The position numbers and the translations under genes are program-made. Under the pieces are notes generated by a model. The model had not been told where the DNA came from. It made no database searches and saw nothing but the letters and a program-made list of their open reading frames with translations. A DNA stretch of 18,097 nucleotides, taken from contig CAKVJR010000025.1 in assembly GCA_934754855.1 (NCBI GenBank), positions 1 through 18,097 on the forward strand, read 5' to 3'. This stretch comes from an uncultured Candidatus Melainabacteria bacterium. Lineage in GTDB: Bacteria > Cyanobacteriota > Vampirovibrionia > Gastranaerophilales > Gastranaerophilaceae. Of this stretch, positions 1-6,517 are shown piece after piece (the stretch's first letter is position 1; each line of letters opens with the position of its first letter).

Positions 1-180
1 TGTCGAGGCGAAGCCGAGCAAGCCCGTAAGCAGGAGTTTTCCGATGAAGCGACAAGTGCAAAGCACAGAGCGAAATCGAGGAAAACGACTACCCGAATAA
101 TTCAAGATAAGACAAAGTCTTTGATATCGACAACCCGCAGACACGTTTAATGCGAGCGAAGTGATAAACGAGCCAAGTAT
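1..180. other. Gene-free left edge with hairpin-rich, purine-rich DNA
   Basis: No convincing gene is visible. One frame is open from base 1 to the TAA at 148-150 (49 codons), but its translation is rich in K, R, T and S and resembles no known protein tail. The stretch looks less AT-rich than the rest and contains nested inverted repeats: GTTTTCC at 36-42 with GGAAAAC at 80-86, extended by GAT/ATC with a two-base bulge; an inner GTGC-AAA-GCAC hairpin at 56-66; GGC-GAA-GCC at 7-15; and AAGAC-AAA-GTCTT at 109-121. It could be a repetitive intergenic element, a structured RNA or the eroded end of a gene; I cannot decide which. Confidence 0.35.
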
Positions 181-201
181 CTGTTTTCTGTTTCCATCTT
201 T

Positions 202-237
202 GACAGATTCTTCGGAATTCGTCATCAGAATGACAAT
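202..237 (-). repeat. Intergenic repeat of the GTCATTCTGA...GAAGAATCT type
   Basis: Read on the minus strand, this begins with TTGTCATTCTGA and ends with GAAGAATCTGTC. From memory, that pair of blocks marks a widespread intergenic repeat seen in many environmental and gut bacterial genomes. It contains a small GTCAT/ATGAC hairpin at 221-235. The match is by eye only and copy number in this genome is unknown. Confidence 0.4.
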
Positions 238-284
238 GATTTTATTGTTTTATCCAATCGTTGTCGTAAAATTTAAAAACTCAC

Positions 285-320
285 AAAAAAACGCCGTTTC
301 TACTATCGAAACAGCGTTTT
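285..320 (-). terminator. Rho-independent terminator of the aminotransferase gene
   Basis: AAAACGC-C-GTTTC at 288-300 pairs with GAAAC-A-GCGTTTT at 308-320 around a 7-nt loop. On the minus strand the hairpin runs into a T-tract (complement of the A-run 285-291). It lies just downstream of the aminotransferase stop codon. A U-rich stretch on the other side would allow some bidirectional use. Confidence 0.85.
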
Positions 321-338
321 CTAATTTTTACAACAAAA

Positions 339-1358
339 TTATTTGATTTCGTAAATCCAGCCTTCAGGTGCTTCAAGTCTTCCCATTTGGATACCTGTCA
401 AGGCGTCATACAATTTTTGAGTTACTTCGCCGATACCGTTTTCGTACTTATAAGTAACTTCTTCGCCGTGGTTAACAACTTTTCCGACAGGCGAAAGTAC
501 TGCCGCAGTACCGCAAAGAGCACATTCTTTGAAGTTTTTGATTTCTTCATAAGGAATTACTCTTTCTTCGACTTCCAGTCCGAGGTAGTGTTCTGCAACG
601 TAAAGCAATGAACGACGTGTAATTGACGGCAAAATCGTATTTGATTTCGGAGTTACGACTTTATTATCTTTAGTAACAAAGATAATATTTGCACCGCCTG
701 TTTCTTCAACATTTGTTCTTGTTGCGGAATCGAGGTACATATTTTCGTTATAACCTTGATTGTGTGCATCAACGATTGCGTGCAAACTCATTGCATAGTT
801 CAAACCTGCCTTAACATGACCCGTTCCGTGCGGAGCCGCTCTGTCAAAGTCGGGAACTCTCAATGTAATTGCCTCTGCACCACCTTTGAAATAAGGTCCG
901 ACAGGAGTACAAATAAGTCTGAATTGGTATTCATTAGCGGGTTTTACGCCGATAATCGCATCAGAACCGAACATAAACGGTCTTAAATACAATGTTGCTC
1001 CCGTGCCGTAAGGCGGTACGTAGTCGATGTTTGCTTTAACGGTTTTAAGAACCGCATCAATAAATCTTTCTTTCGGGAATACAGGCATTTCAAGTCTTTG
1101 GCAAGATTGAATCATTCTTTCCGCATTCAAATCGGGACGGAAACAAACTGTTCTTCCGTCAATTGTTGTATATGCTTTCAATCCTTCAAAGCAAGTTTGT
1201 GCGTATTGCAAAACGCAAGCACATTCGCTCATTGTAATCATATCTTCTGTCGAAAGTTCGCCGTTATCCCATTTTCCGTCTTTGAAATTTGAAACGTATC
1301 TGTAATCCGTTTTCATATATCCAAATCCGATATTTTTCCAATCTATATCTTTTTTCAT
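339..1358 (-). CDS. ilvE: Branched-chain amino-acid aminotransferase (class IV PLP enzyme)
   Basis: It catalyses transfer of the amino group between Leu/Ile/Val and 2-oxoglutarate, the last step of branched-chain amino-acid synthesis or the first of their breakdown, in the cytoplasm with PLP. The protein is about 339 aa, normal for the longer, eukaryotic-like BCAT type. Visible family marks are FEGLKAY (residues 57-63), LYLRPFMFG (123-131), HVKAGLNYA (181-189) with the probable PLP lysine K183, EETGGANIIFV, and ALCGTAAVLSPVG near the C-terminus. I chose the ATG at 1358 because AAGGAG lies 6 nt upstream; an adjacent in-frame ATG at 1361 is only 3 nt from it, and a longer frame to 1391 would begin upstream of the SD and overlap the promoter. 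It is monocistronic, with its own -10 box and terminator. D-amino-acid or 4-amino-4-deoxychorismate enzymes of the same fold are less likely given the length and motifs. Confidence 0.93.
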   Translation of the reverse strand: MKKDIDWKNIGFGYMKTDYRYVSNFKDGKWDNGELSTEDMITMSECACVLQYAQTCFEGLKAYTTIDGRTVCFRPDLNAERMIQSCQRLEMPVFPKERFIDAVLKTVKANIDYVPPYGTGATLYLRPFMFGSDAIIGVKPANEYQFRLICTPVGPYFKGGAEAITLRVPDFDRAAPHGTGHVKAGLNYAMSLHAIVDAHNQGYNENMYLDSATRTNVEETGGANIIFVTKDNKVVTPKSNTILPSITRRSLLYVAEHYLGLEVEERVIPYEEIKNFKECALCGTAAVLSPVGKVVNHGEEVTYKYENGIGEVTQKLYDALTGIQMGRLEAPEGWIYEIK

Positions 1359-1392
1359 CATTTTCTCCTTATGGAAAATTCTTAACAACAAA

Positions 1393-1398
1393 ATTATA
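1393..1398 (-). promoter_or_regulatory. -10 box (TATAAT) of the aminotransferase gene
   Basis: The minus strand carries a perfect TATAAT about 35 nt upstream of the chosen start codon. The -35 region is poor (TTATGA at an 18-nt spacing is the best I see). The predicted transcript starts near 1386, giving a short leader that carries AAGGAG at 1365-1370. Confidence 0.55.
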
Positions 1399-1493
1399 CA
1401 ACAGTCAGAAAATTTTTCATAACAAAATATCTTTTTCCAATTACCAAGTCGGATAAAACTCCATAGGTCTGTCGGTCTTTTTTAATAAGTCTG

Positions 1494-1522
1494 TTGCATG
1501 CCCGAAGAGAGTATTGTTTAAT
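1494..1522 (+). promoter_or_regulatory. Sigma70-like promoter for the candidate small RNA
   Basis: TTGCAT at 1494-1499 and TTTAAT at 1517-1522 are separated by exactly 17 nt. The predicted start is near 1529. No protein gene follows before the terminator at 1590-1613. Confidence 0.4.
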
Positions 1523-1528
1523 GCCGAA

Positions 1529-1613
1529 AAAAAATGTTAAATAATAATATCTTTTTCATACTTCCAACTATTCTTAATTCCAGACAGCAGGGCGAGCAAT
1601 CGCCCTTTTTTTT
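1529..1613 (+). ncRNA. Candidate small RNA between aminotransferase and PHP genes
   Basis: A plausible + strand promoter and a textbook + strand terminator bracket about 85 nt with no protein gene. The only reading frames inside are a few codons long (for example M-P-K-K-N-V-K). The upstream neighbour is on the opposite strand, so the terminator has no protein gene to serve. The RNA would carry ATATCTTTTTCAT at 1547-1559, nearly identical to the antisense of the aminotransferase start region at 1345-1358. No known RNA family is recognised; a decayed gene that left its terminator is the alternative. Confidence 0.4.
1590..1613 (+). terminator. Rho-independent terminator upstream of the PHP gene
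   Basis: GGGCGA at 1590-1595 pairs perfectly with TCGCCC at 1600-1605 around a GCAA tetraloop (GNRA type), followed by eight Ts. On the minus strand the hairpin has no T-tract, so it acts only on + strand transcripts. Confidence 0.88.
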
Positions 1614-1660
1614 ATTTATTTTGGAGCAAAAATGAGTTATGATAATTTTGGAGAAAAAAT

Positions 1661-2371
1661 ATGAAAAAACTTATAGCAGATATTCACATGCACACTCTTG
1701 CGAGCGGTCATTCTTACGGTACAATCAGGGAAATGGTTGACGGTGCGGTCGAAAAAGGCTTGCAACTTATCGGGATAACAGAGCATGCTCCGGGGATTCC
1801 GGGAACGGTTAATCCAATTTATTTTATGAATTTTCGGGCTGTTCCTAAAAAAATCAAAGGTGTCGAAGTCATACACGGTTCTGAAATAAACGTTTTGAAC
1901 AACGGGGAACTTTCTCTTGAGCAAAAATACATAGACTTCTTGGATTACGCTATTGCAGGCATTCACTGTCTTTGTTACGAGGACGAAGGGGCAAAGAAAA
2001 ATACCGAAAATTTGATAAGTTGTATGAAAAATGAAAAAGTCCATCTCGTTTCTCACCCCGATGATGACCATACCCCTTTGAACTACGAAGATTTGGTCAA
2101 AGCGGCAAAACAATATCAAGTCGCATTAGAACTCAACAACAGTTCCCTGGTCAAAAAAGAACAACGCCTGAATTGCTACGAAAATTACAAAACAATGCTC
2201 GATTTGTGCAAACAATATCAAGTCCCAATTGTTGTAGATTCTGATGCACACGACCCGAGTGCTGTCGGAGAATTGACCTTGGCGATTGAACTTTTGAAAT
2301 CTTTAAATTTTGACGAAAATTTAATTCTCAACAACGACATTAAAAAATTAAAAACTTTCTTAAATCTCTGA
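1661..2371 (+). CDS. PHP-family metal-dependent phosphoesterase (YcdX-like)
   Basis: This 236-aa protein is the size of the YcdX-type PHP hydrolases, which bind three metal ions in a distorted TIM barrel and cleave phosphate esters; the physiological substrate is generally unknown. All PHP motifs are present: HMH at residues 9-11, ITEHAP near 40, HGSEIN near 71, GIHC near 100, SHPDDDH near 131 and DSDAHDP near 193. It has no signal peptide and should be cytoplasmic. The ATG at 1661 follows GGAG at a 7-nt spacing, with a possible -10 (GATAAT) just upstream, close to 1645. It is the only gene in the window ending in TGA; another stop follows five codons later. Histidinol-phosphatase activity is possible but the YcdX-type spacing fits better. 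Confidence 0.85.
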   Translation: MKKLIADIHMHTLASGHSYGTIREMVDGAVEKGLQLIGITEHAPGIPGTVNPIYFMNFRAVPKKIKGVEVIHGSEINVLNNGELSLEQKYIDFLDYAIAGIHCLCYEDEGAKKNTENLISCMKNEKVHLVSHPDDDHTPLNYEDLVKAAKQYQVALELNNSSLVKKEQRLNCYENYKTMLDLCKQYQVPIVVDSDAHDPSAVGELTLAIELLKSLNFDENLILNNDIKKLKTFLNL

Positions 2372-2402
2372 TTTGACAAAGTTTAAACCTGAAAATTTTT
2401 CG

Positions 2403-2411
2403 TGCTAAAAT
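2403..2411 (+). promoter_or_regulatory. Extended -10 element immediately before the MFS gene
   Basis: TGCTAAAAT is an extended -10 (TGn plus TAAAAT) whose last base is only 6 nt from the ATG at 2418. The predicted transcription start falls on or next to the ATG, so the mRNA would be leaderless. No Shine-Dalgarno sequence is present before this start. Confidence 0.45.
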
Positions 2412-2417
2412 TCAACT

Positions 2418-3566
2418 ATGGACAGAGAAAAATTTATAATTTTAATACTTCTATATATTGCGTTTATTGCACTTGGTCTGCCTGACCAACTCTTAGGAGT
2501 TGCGTGGCCGACGATGAGAATTGATTTCGGCAAAAACCTTGATGCCGCAGGAGTTATAACATTTTCAGTTACAATGTTCTCCGCTTTTGCAGGATTTATA
2601 AACGGTTATATTGCAAAAAAATTTCCCGTTTCAAAAATCCTTGCCGTAAGCGTACTTCTCACCGCAATCGGAAGTTTAGGATATGCTCTTTCGCCAAATT
2701 GGCTCTCTTTTCTTCTCTTCGTTATCCCGACAGGACTTGGAGCAGGAAGTGTTGACAGTTCTTTAAACAACTATGTCGCCTTGAATTATTCATCAAGACA
2801 CATGAGTTGGTTGCACGGATTTTGGGGAATCGGCTCAACAATCGGTCCGTTAATTATGACCTTTGCTTTTGTCAAAAACCTCACTTGGCGTGGCGGTTAC
2901 GCAATTGTCGGCATAATTTTATTATTAATGTCCATTCTTTTTATGTTCAAACAATTCGGTTTCCCCTACCGACAAACCCAAGATGAAGAAAAATCCGTCC
3001 CACAGTCAATAAACATGGTAACTTTAAACACTTTTTTAAGTGCGACATTTTTCTTTTTCTACACGGCAACGGAAGGCGGTGTCGGACTGTGGATTTATTC
3101 CGTTATGACCGAACAACGGGGCTTTGATCCTGTTCTTGCAGGAACTTTGGTCGCAATCTATTGGGGTTCTTTAACTTTCGGTCGTTTTATGGTCGGTTTC
3201 ATCACAAAAAAATTCTGCGACAAATCCATAATCCTTGCGAGCATTTTAATTTCTTTAGCGTCAATGCTGCTCCTTTGCATACCGACACACACGACGACGA
3301 TTATCGGCTTAGTCACTCTCGGTATGGGACTTTCGGGAATTTACCCCTGCACAATGAACGCCACACACAGCAGATATGAAATTGAAAAAGCAAAAATTTT
3401 AATGGGTCATCAAGTCGGTTCGGCGTGCCTCGGATTTGCAATAATGACGCCACTTTTAGGCATAATTATCCAAAGAATAGGATTAAATTATTTACCCGTC
3501 ATAACGACTTGTTTTACCCTGATTTTGCTCTCAATCGAGTTAAGATTGAGAAAATTGAGTGTATAA
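2418..3566 (+). CDS. MFS transporter, FucP/sugar-permease-like
   Basis: An inner-membrane carrier of 382 aa with about twelve hydrophobic segments. The first helix carries the ALGLPDQLLGVAWP pattern and the middle of the N-half has NNYVALNY followed by WLHGFWGIGSTIGP, both like the fucose-permease/YbjJ-YfkF branch of the MFS. The usual loop 2-3 GxxxDRxGRR motif is degenerate here (GYIAKKFPVSK). The substrate cannot be read from the sequence; a sugar or small metabolite is likely. It starts 46 nt after the PHP gene but appears to have its own promoter and no SD. It ends only 11 nt from the stop of the convergent glycosyltransferase, with no clear terminator between. Confidence 0.8.
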   Translation: MDREKFIILILLYIAFIALGLPDQLLGVAWPTMRIDFGKNLDAAGVITFSVTMFSAFAGFINGYIAKKFPVSKILAVSVLLTAIGSLGYALSPNWLSFLLFVIPTGLGAGSVDSSLNNYVALNYSSRHMSWLHGFWGIGSTIGPLIMTFAFVKNLTWRGGYAIVGIILLLMSILFMFKQFGFPYRQTQDEEKSVPQSINMVTLNTFLSATFFFFYTATEGGVGLWIYSVMTEQRGFDPVLAGTLVAIYWGSLTFGRFMVGFITKKFCDKSIILASILISLASMLLLCIPTHTTTIIGLVTLGMGLSGIYPCTMNATHSRYEIEKAKILMGHQVGSACLGFAIMTPLLGIIIQRIGLNYLPVITTCFTLILLSIELRLRKLSV

Positions 3567-3577
3567 ATTTCCCAAAA

Positions 3578-4669
3578 TTATAATGAACCTTTTTGTTTAA
3601 TTATAAGATTTTTGAAATTTTCTTTTGAGCAATTATAGAGATAATCCACGTATTGACTGAGATATTGACGTTTTTGTTCGTATTCGCCCTCGGTCATTTG
3701 AATACATTTAACAAGTGCGTTATAAAATTCGTCATTATTTTCGTAAATAACGGAATTTCCGTCATCTAAGCCATTAATGGCGGAGAAACTTCTGATAATA
3801 ACGCAAGGCTTCAAAAATCCGTAAACCAATTGGAAACAGCCGCTTGTACTTGACGTAATATATCCGAGGTGTTCTTCTTTTGTTTCATCGTAGGCAGTAA
3901 GCATAAAGTCTGCCTTTTCGATTTCGTTATACATATCCGAAAACGAAAGTCGTCCTTTGATATCGATGAATTTTTTAATTTCGTTCGGAACGCAATCCAA
4001 GTCGCCCTTGCCAATTACAGTAATTTTAAAATTTTCAAATCCTTTTTTAACAAGTTCGGTTGCAGAATGAACAATCAAACTTGTGTCTTTTTTTGAAGCG
4101 GAAAATTTGCCGACAACGACAAAATTCGTAATTTCATTTTTCGGTTTTTTCTCGATTTTGCCGAAATAGTGCGGATTTACAACAACAGATTTAGAATTTT
4201 TATAATTCAATTTTCTCAATGTAATAATATTTTCATTCCAAGTTCCGTTGTCTGTTGCGGGTTTTGCCTCATGTTCAACAAAAAACAATTTATTTTTATC
4301 CGCCTTAGCAAAGAAATTATATGCTTGGTCAAAATCGACACTGTCACAAATTTTTCCGACTGTTGTAACAAGCACGCCTGCGACATTTTCGAGGGTATTA
4401 TTTTTGAAATATTTTTCGATTTGTTTTCTTGTCATAAAATTATACGAAATATTTTCCTCGCCAAATCTGTCAAACAAACCCTCTTTCAACCTGTCGGGTT
4501 CGACTAAAATCGACACGTGATAGCCCAAGTCGAGAAGATATCTTGCAAATCCGGGGACGACTTCTGCATGGCTTTTTGAGCAAGGTTCCCAAATAAAGAA
4601 AGTATTTTCCTTAATTATCGGTGTTTTTTCCTGAAAAATATTTTTGAAAAAATCTGCAATCTTACTCAT
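3578..4669 (-). CDS. GT-B fold glycosyltransferase, third gene of surface-glycan operon
   Basis: A 363-aa cytoplasmic glycosyltransferase that probably adds a sugar to a surface glycan or lipid carrier. The C-terminal half has the GT1/GT4-type nucleotide-binding pattern: NFVVVGKFSASKKD followed by FKITVIGKGD, then a later acidic and Gly/Ser stretch (EEHLGYITSSTSG, then VYGFLKP). The N-terminal part (FFIWEPCSKSHAEVVPGFARYL) is an acceptor-domain start with no signal peptide. The start codon overlaps the end of the upstream deacetylase by 8 nt (ATGAGTAA), and AAGGAG lies 10 nt upstream inside that gene, so the two are translationally coupled. Donor and acceptor sugars cannot be deduced. The assignment to a CAZy family is tentative. 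Confidence 0.75.
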   Translation of the reverse strand: MSKIADFFKNIFQEKTPIIKENTFFIWEPCSKSHAEVVPGFARYLLDLGYHVSILVEPDRLKEGLFDRFGEENISYNFMTRKQIEKYFKNNTLENVAGVLVTTVGKICDSVDFDQAYNFFAKADKNKLFFVEHEAKPATDNGTWNENIITLRKLNYKNSKSVVVNPHYFGKIEKKPKNEITNFVVVGKFSASKKDTSLIVHSATELVKKGFENFKITVIGKGDLDCVPNEIKKFIDIKGRLSFSDMYNEIEKADFMLTAYDETKEEHLGYITSSTSGCFQLVYGFLKPCVIIRSFSAINGLDDGNSVIYENNDEFYNALVKCIQMTEGEYEQKRQYLSQYVDYLYNCSKENFKNLIIKQKGSL

Positions 4670-5432
4670 TATCTGCCTGCTCCTTTATATCCGAGAAAAA
4701 TTCATCGTACAATCTCAAAACTTCCTTGCAATCCAAAAGCCAAAAAGCCTCGCTATATTCGATATTTTTCGTCAAACCTCTGTATTTGTTCAACCCCAAA
4801 ATTGCCCCGAGATAATCTTTTCTCTCGAGTTGAGATTTATAACATTTTATCATTTCCGCCTTAATTTGGACAACCTCTGTAATATTCACCAAAACATTCG
4901 GACTTGTCAGCGTTCCCCAAACTTCATAAAATAAAATTTTTAAATTTGATTTATGTTTTTTCTCCCGCAACATTTTTTGCAAATGGATAAAGCAAGCCCT
5001 ATGGTCATAGTGCGTATCAATCAAATTCGGGATAAAAATATAATCGTATTTTTCAATTTCGATTTCCGAAAACTTATCGTAAGAGTTGCAAACCTCTCTA
5101 TCTGCAATTCCCAAATTCTTGAAATTCTCAATTCCCGCAACTTTAAGGGCATTTTCAAACTCAATCTTTCTCGTTTGAACAACCTCATCGGCACTTTGAT
5201 TTTTAATCCCTTTTGCCCCGTCCGTCAAACAAATTACGTCAAAGTTATTTTTATATTTTGCAAGCACACCGCCCATTCCGATACTTTCATCATCAGGGTG
5301 AGGAGCAATGCACAAGGCTTTTTCGCCCTCTTTAATCTTAAAAACTTTTGCCGTAAAATTTATCGTCATTAAATATCTGTTAAACCCGCTCAAAAAACGG
5401 TTATAAAATTTTTGAAATATTCTTTTTTTCAT
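4662..5432 (-). CDS. PIG-L family N-acetylglucosaminyl deacetylase-like enzyme
   Basis: PIG-L (LmbE-like) enzymes are zinc hydrolases that remove the N-acetyl group from GlcNAc in glycolipids or glycoconjugates. The 256-aa protein has the diagnostic APHPDDE motif at residues 43-49 and a second metal motif, DTHYDHRA, with H141, D143 and H144. A basic, partly hydrophobic N-terminus (residues 1-30) may associate with the membrane but is not a clear signal peptide. It starts 3 nt after the stop of the Stealth gene and overlaps the next gene by 8 nt. In this setting it probably deacetylates an amino sugar in the same surface polymer that its neighbours build. Length and motifs are normal for the family. 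Confidence 0.88.
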   Translation of the reverse strand: MKKRIFQKFYNRFLSGFNRYLMTINFTAKVFKIKEGEKALCIAPHPDDESIGMGGVLAKYKNNFDVICLTDGAKGIKNQSADEVVQTRKIEFENALKVAGIENFKNLGIADREVCNSYDKFSEIEIEKYDYIFIPNLIDTHYDHRACFIHLQKMLREKKHKSNLKILFYEVWGTLTSPNVLVNITEVVQIKAEMIKCYKSQLERKDYLGAILGLNKYRGLTKNIEYSEAFWLLDCKEVLRLYDEFFSDIKEQADNE

Positions 5433-5435
5433 AAT

Positions 5436-6359
5436 TTATCTTTCAAACGGTGACGGCGTCGGGAATTTTTCTTCCAAAATCTTAACCATCATTTGTCTGT
5501 CATAATCTGTCGTTTTGCGATTATCGTTTATGCAAAGCAATTTCGCTTTTGAATTTTTGATTTTAGTCAAGTTGGATTTTTTCAAACCGAAATATTCCGA
5601 CTCGGAATTTTTTAATCCAAAAAATTTCAACAAAGGATTTACAGCCGTTTCCCTAATGACAGCCTTGTTTTTCACCGTTGCATAAAAAGAAACAATGACT
5701 CTTTGTGTATCATCAGGAGTTCTGAATTTATGATTTAACGTTTCATCAAAATCAGCCTGAAACTCTTTTATACACTCCAATGCAACCGATTTTTCATAAG
5801 CATCAATATTGTGATGAGGAAAATATGGCACAGATACATTGAATTTATCCTTTATCATTTGATAAGCCATGTGAACAGAATGTCCGTACAAATGATGATA
5901 TTCCTTATTTTGAATTTTTTTGCCAACCCGAAAAACAGTTTTTTCCCCGTCAAAAAAGAAATTCTCATCAACTTCATTCCAAAAAAACGTATCATCATTG
6001 GCAAGCAAAAAATGCTCGGACAAATCACCGATAAACGGCACTCTGTTCTCAATTACGCAAGAATTAAAAACAGGCAACTTATCATTCGGAATAATCTCTG
6101 AATGGTCAACAATTCTGATTTTTTCACAATCCCTATTCAACCACGACGGAACCTGATTATCCGTAACAACAAAAATTTTGTTTATCCACGGAGCAAATTT
6201 TTCAACAGAGCGAAGAGAATACCTTAACTCGTCATTATCCTTGAAACGACAATCATCGGCGGATTCTTTGACAACCTTGATATCTGCCGATTTAGCCCGC
6301 TTTTCCTGCCAAAGCGGATCTTTATCATCAACCCATAAATATACTAAATCAACTTTCAT
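5436..6359 (-). CDS. Stealth-family sugar-phosphate transferase
   Basis: Stealth proteins transfer hexose-1-phosphate from nucleotide sugars to build phosphodiester-linked surface polysaccharides. The 307-aa sequence has the ordered conserved regions: CR1, DLVYLWVDDKDP near the N-terminus; CR2, DNDELRYSLRSVEKFAPW then INKIFVVTDNQVPSWL, IVDHSEIIP, SCVIENRVPFI and FLLANDDTFF; and CR3/CR4-like HHNIDAYEKSVALE, RTPDD and LCINDN. It is the first gene of a three-gene operon and has a good promoter 30 nt upstream but only a weak SD. The family is best known from capsule loci of pathogens and the GlcNAc-1-phosphotransferase of lysosomal targeting. The polymer made here is unknown. Confidence 0.88.
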   Translation of the reverse strand: MKVDLVYLWVDDKDPLWQEKRAKSADIKVVKESADDCRFKDNDELRYSLRSVEKFAPWINKIFVVTDNQVPSWLNRDCEKIRIVDHSEIIPNDKLPVFNSCVIENRVPFIGDLSEHFLLANDDTFFWNEVDENFFFDGEKTVFRVGKKIQNKEYHHLYGHSVHMAYQMIKDKFNVSVPYFPHHNIDAYEKSVALECIKEFQADFDETLNHKFRTPDDTQRVIVSFYATVKNKAVIRETAVNPLLKFFGLKNSESEYFGLKKSNLTKIKNSKAKLLCINDNRKTTDYDRQMMVKILEEKFPTPSPFER

Positions 6360-6388
6360 ATCGGTAAAATCCGTTAACCTAAAACTTG

Positions 6389-6417
6389 CATATAAAATTT
6401 ATCACACTCAATGACAA
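6389..6417 (-). promoter_or_regulatory. Promoter of the Stealth/PIG-L/GT operon
   Basis: On the minus strand TTGTCA (6412-6417) and TATATG (6389-6394) are separated by exactly 17 nt. The predicted start is near 6382, giving a leader of about 23 nt before the ATG at 6359. Confidence 0.55.
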
Positions 6418-6449
6418 ATAACAACATCATCAAAAAGTTTGTAAACAAA

Positions 6450-6495
6450 AGGAGGAACTTAAAAAAGTTTTTTAAGTTCCGCCTCATTTTTTTTT
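6450..6495 (-). terminator. Long terminator hairpin after the autotransporter gene
   Basis: A 17-nt arm at 6450-6466 pairs with 6468-6484 with one mismatch and almost no loop, the centre being A-run against T-run. On the minus strand it follows the autotransporter stop at 6518 and is followed by a TTTTGTTT tract. On the + strand it is followed by nine Ts (6487-6495), so it could also block + strand read-through. Confidence 0.8.
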
Positions 6496-6517
6496 CGGTC
6501 TTATCTTTTAAAAAAGA

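Noticed and set aside
161..346. 61-codon + strand frame in the left intergenic region
   Set aside because: It crosses the terminator hairpin and the end of the aminotransferase gene, has no SD and its translation is low complexity.
1359..1391. Longer aminotransferase start near 1391
   Set aside because: It would begin upstream of the strong AAGGAG and the predicted transcript start; family proteins begin close to the ATG at 1358.
1399..1520. Transcription attenuator upstream of the aminotransferase
   Set aside because: The 13-codon Ile/Leu-containing frame on the minus strand is suggestive, but no terminator hairpin with a T-tract lies between it and the gene, and a strong -10 box sits right before the SD.
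1637..2119. 160-codon frame on the minus strand over the PHP gene
   Set aside because: The + strand frame has all PHP catalytic motifs; the antisense product resembles nothing.
3567..3577. Terminator between the convergent MFS and glycosyltransferase genes
   Set aside because: Only an AT-rich weak inverted repeat is present; no GC stem followed by a T-tract.
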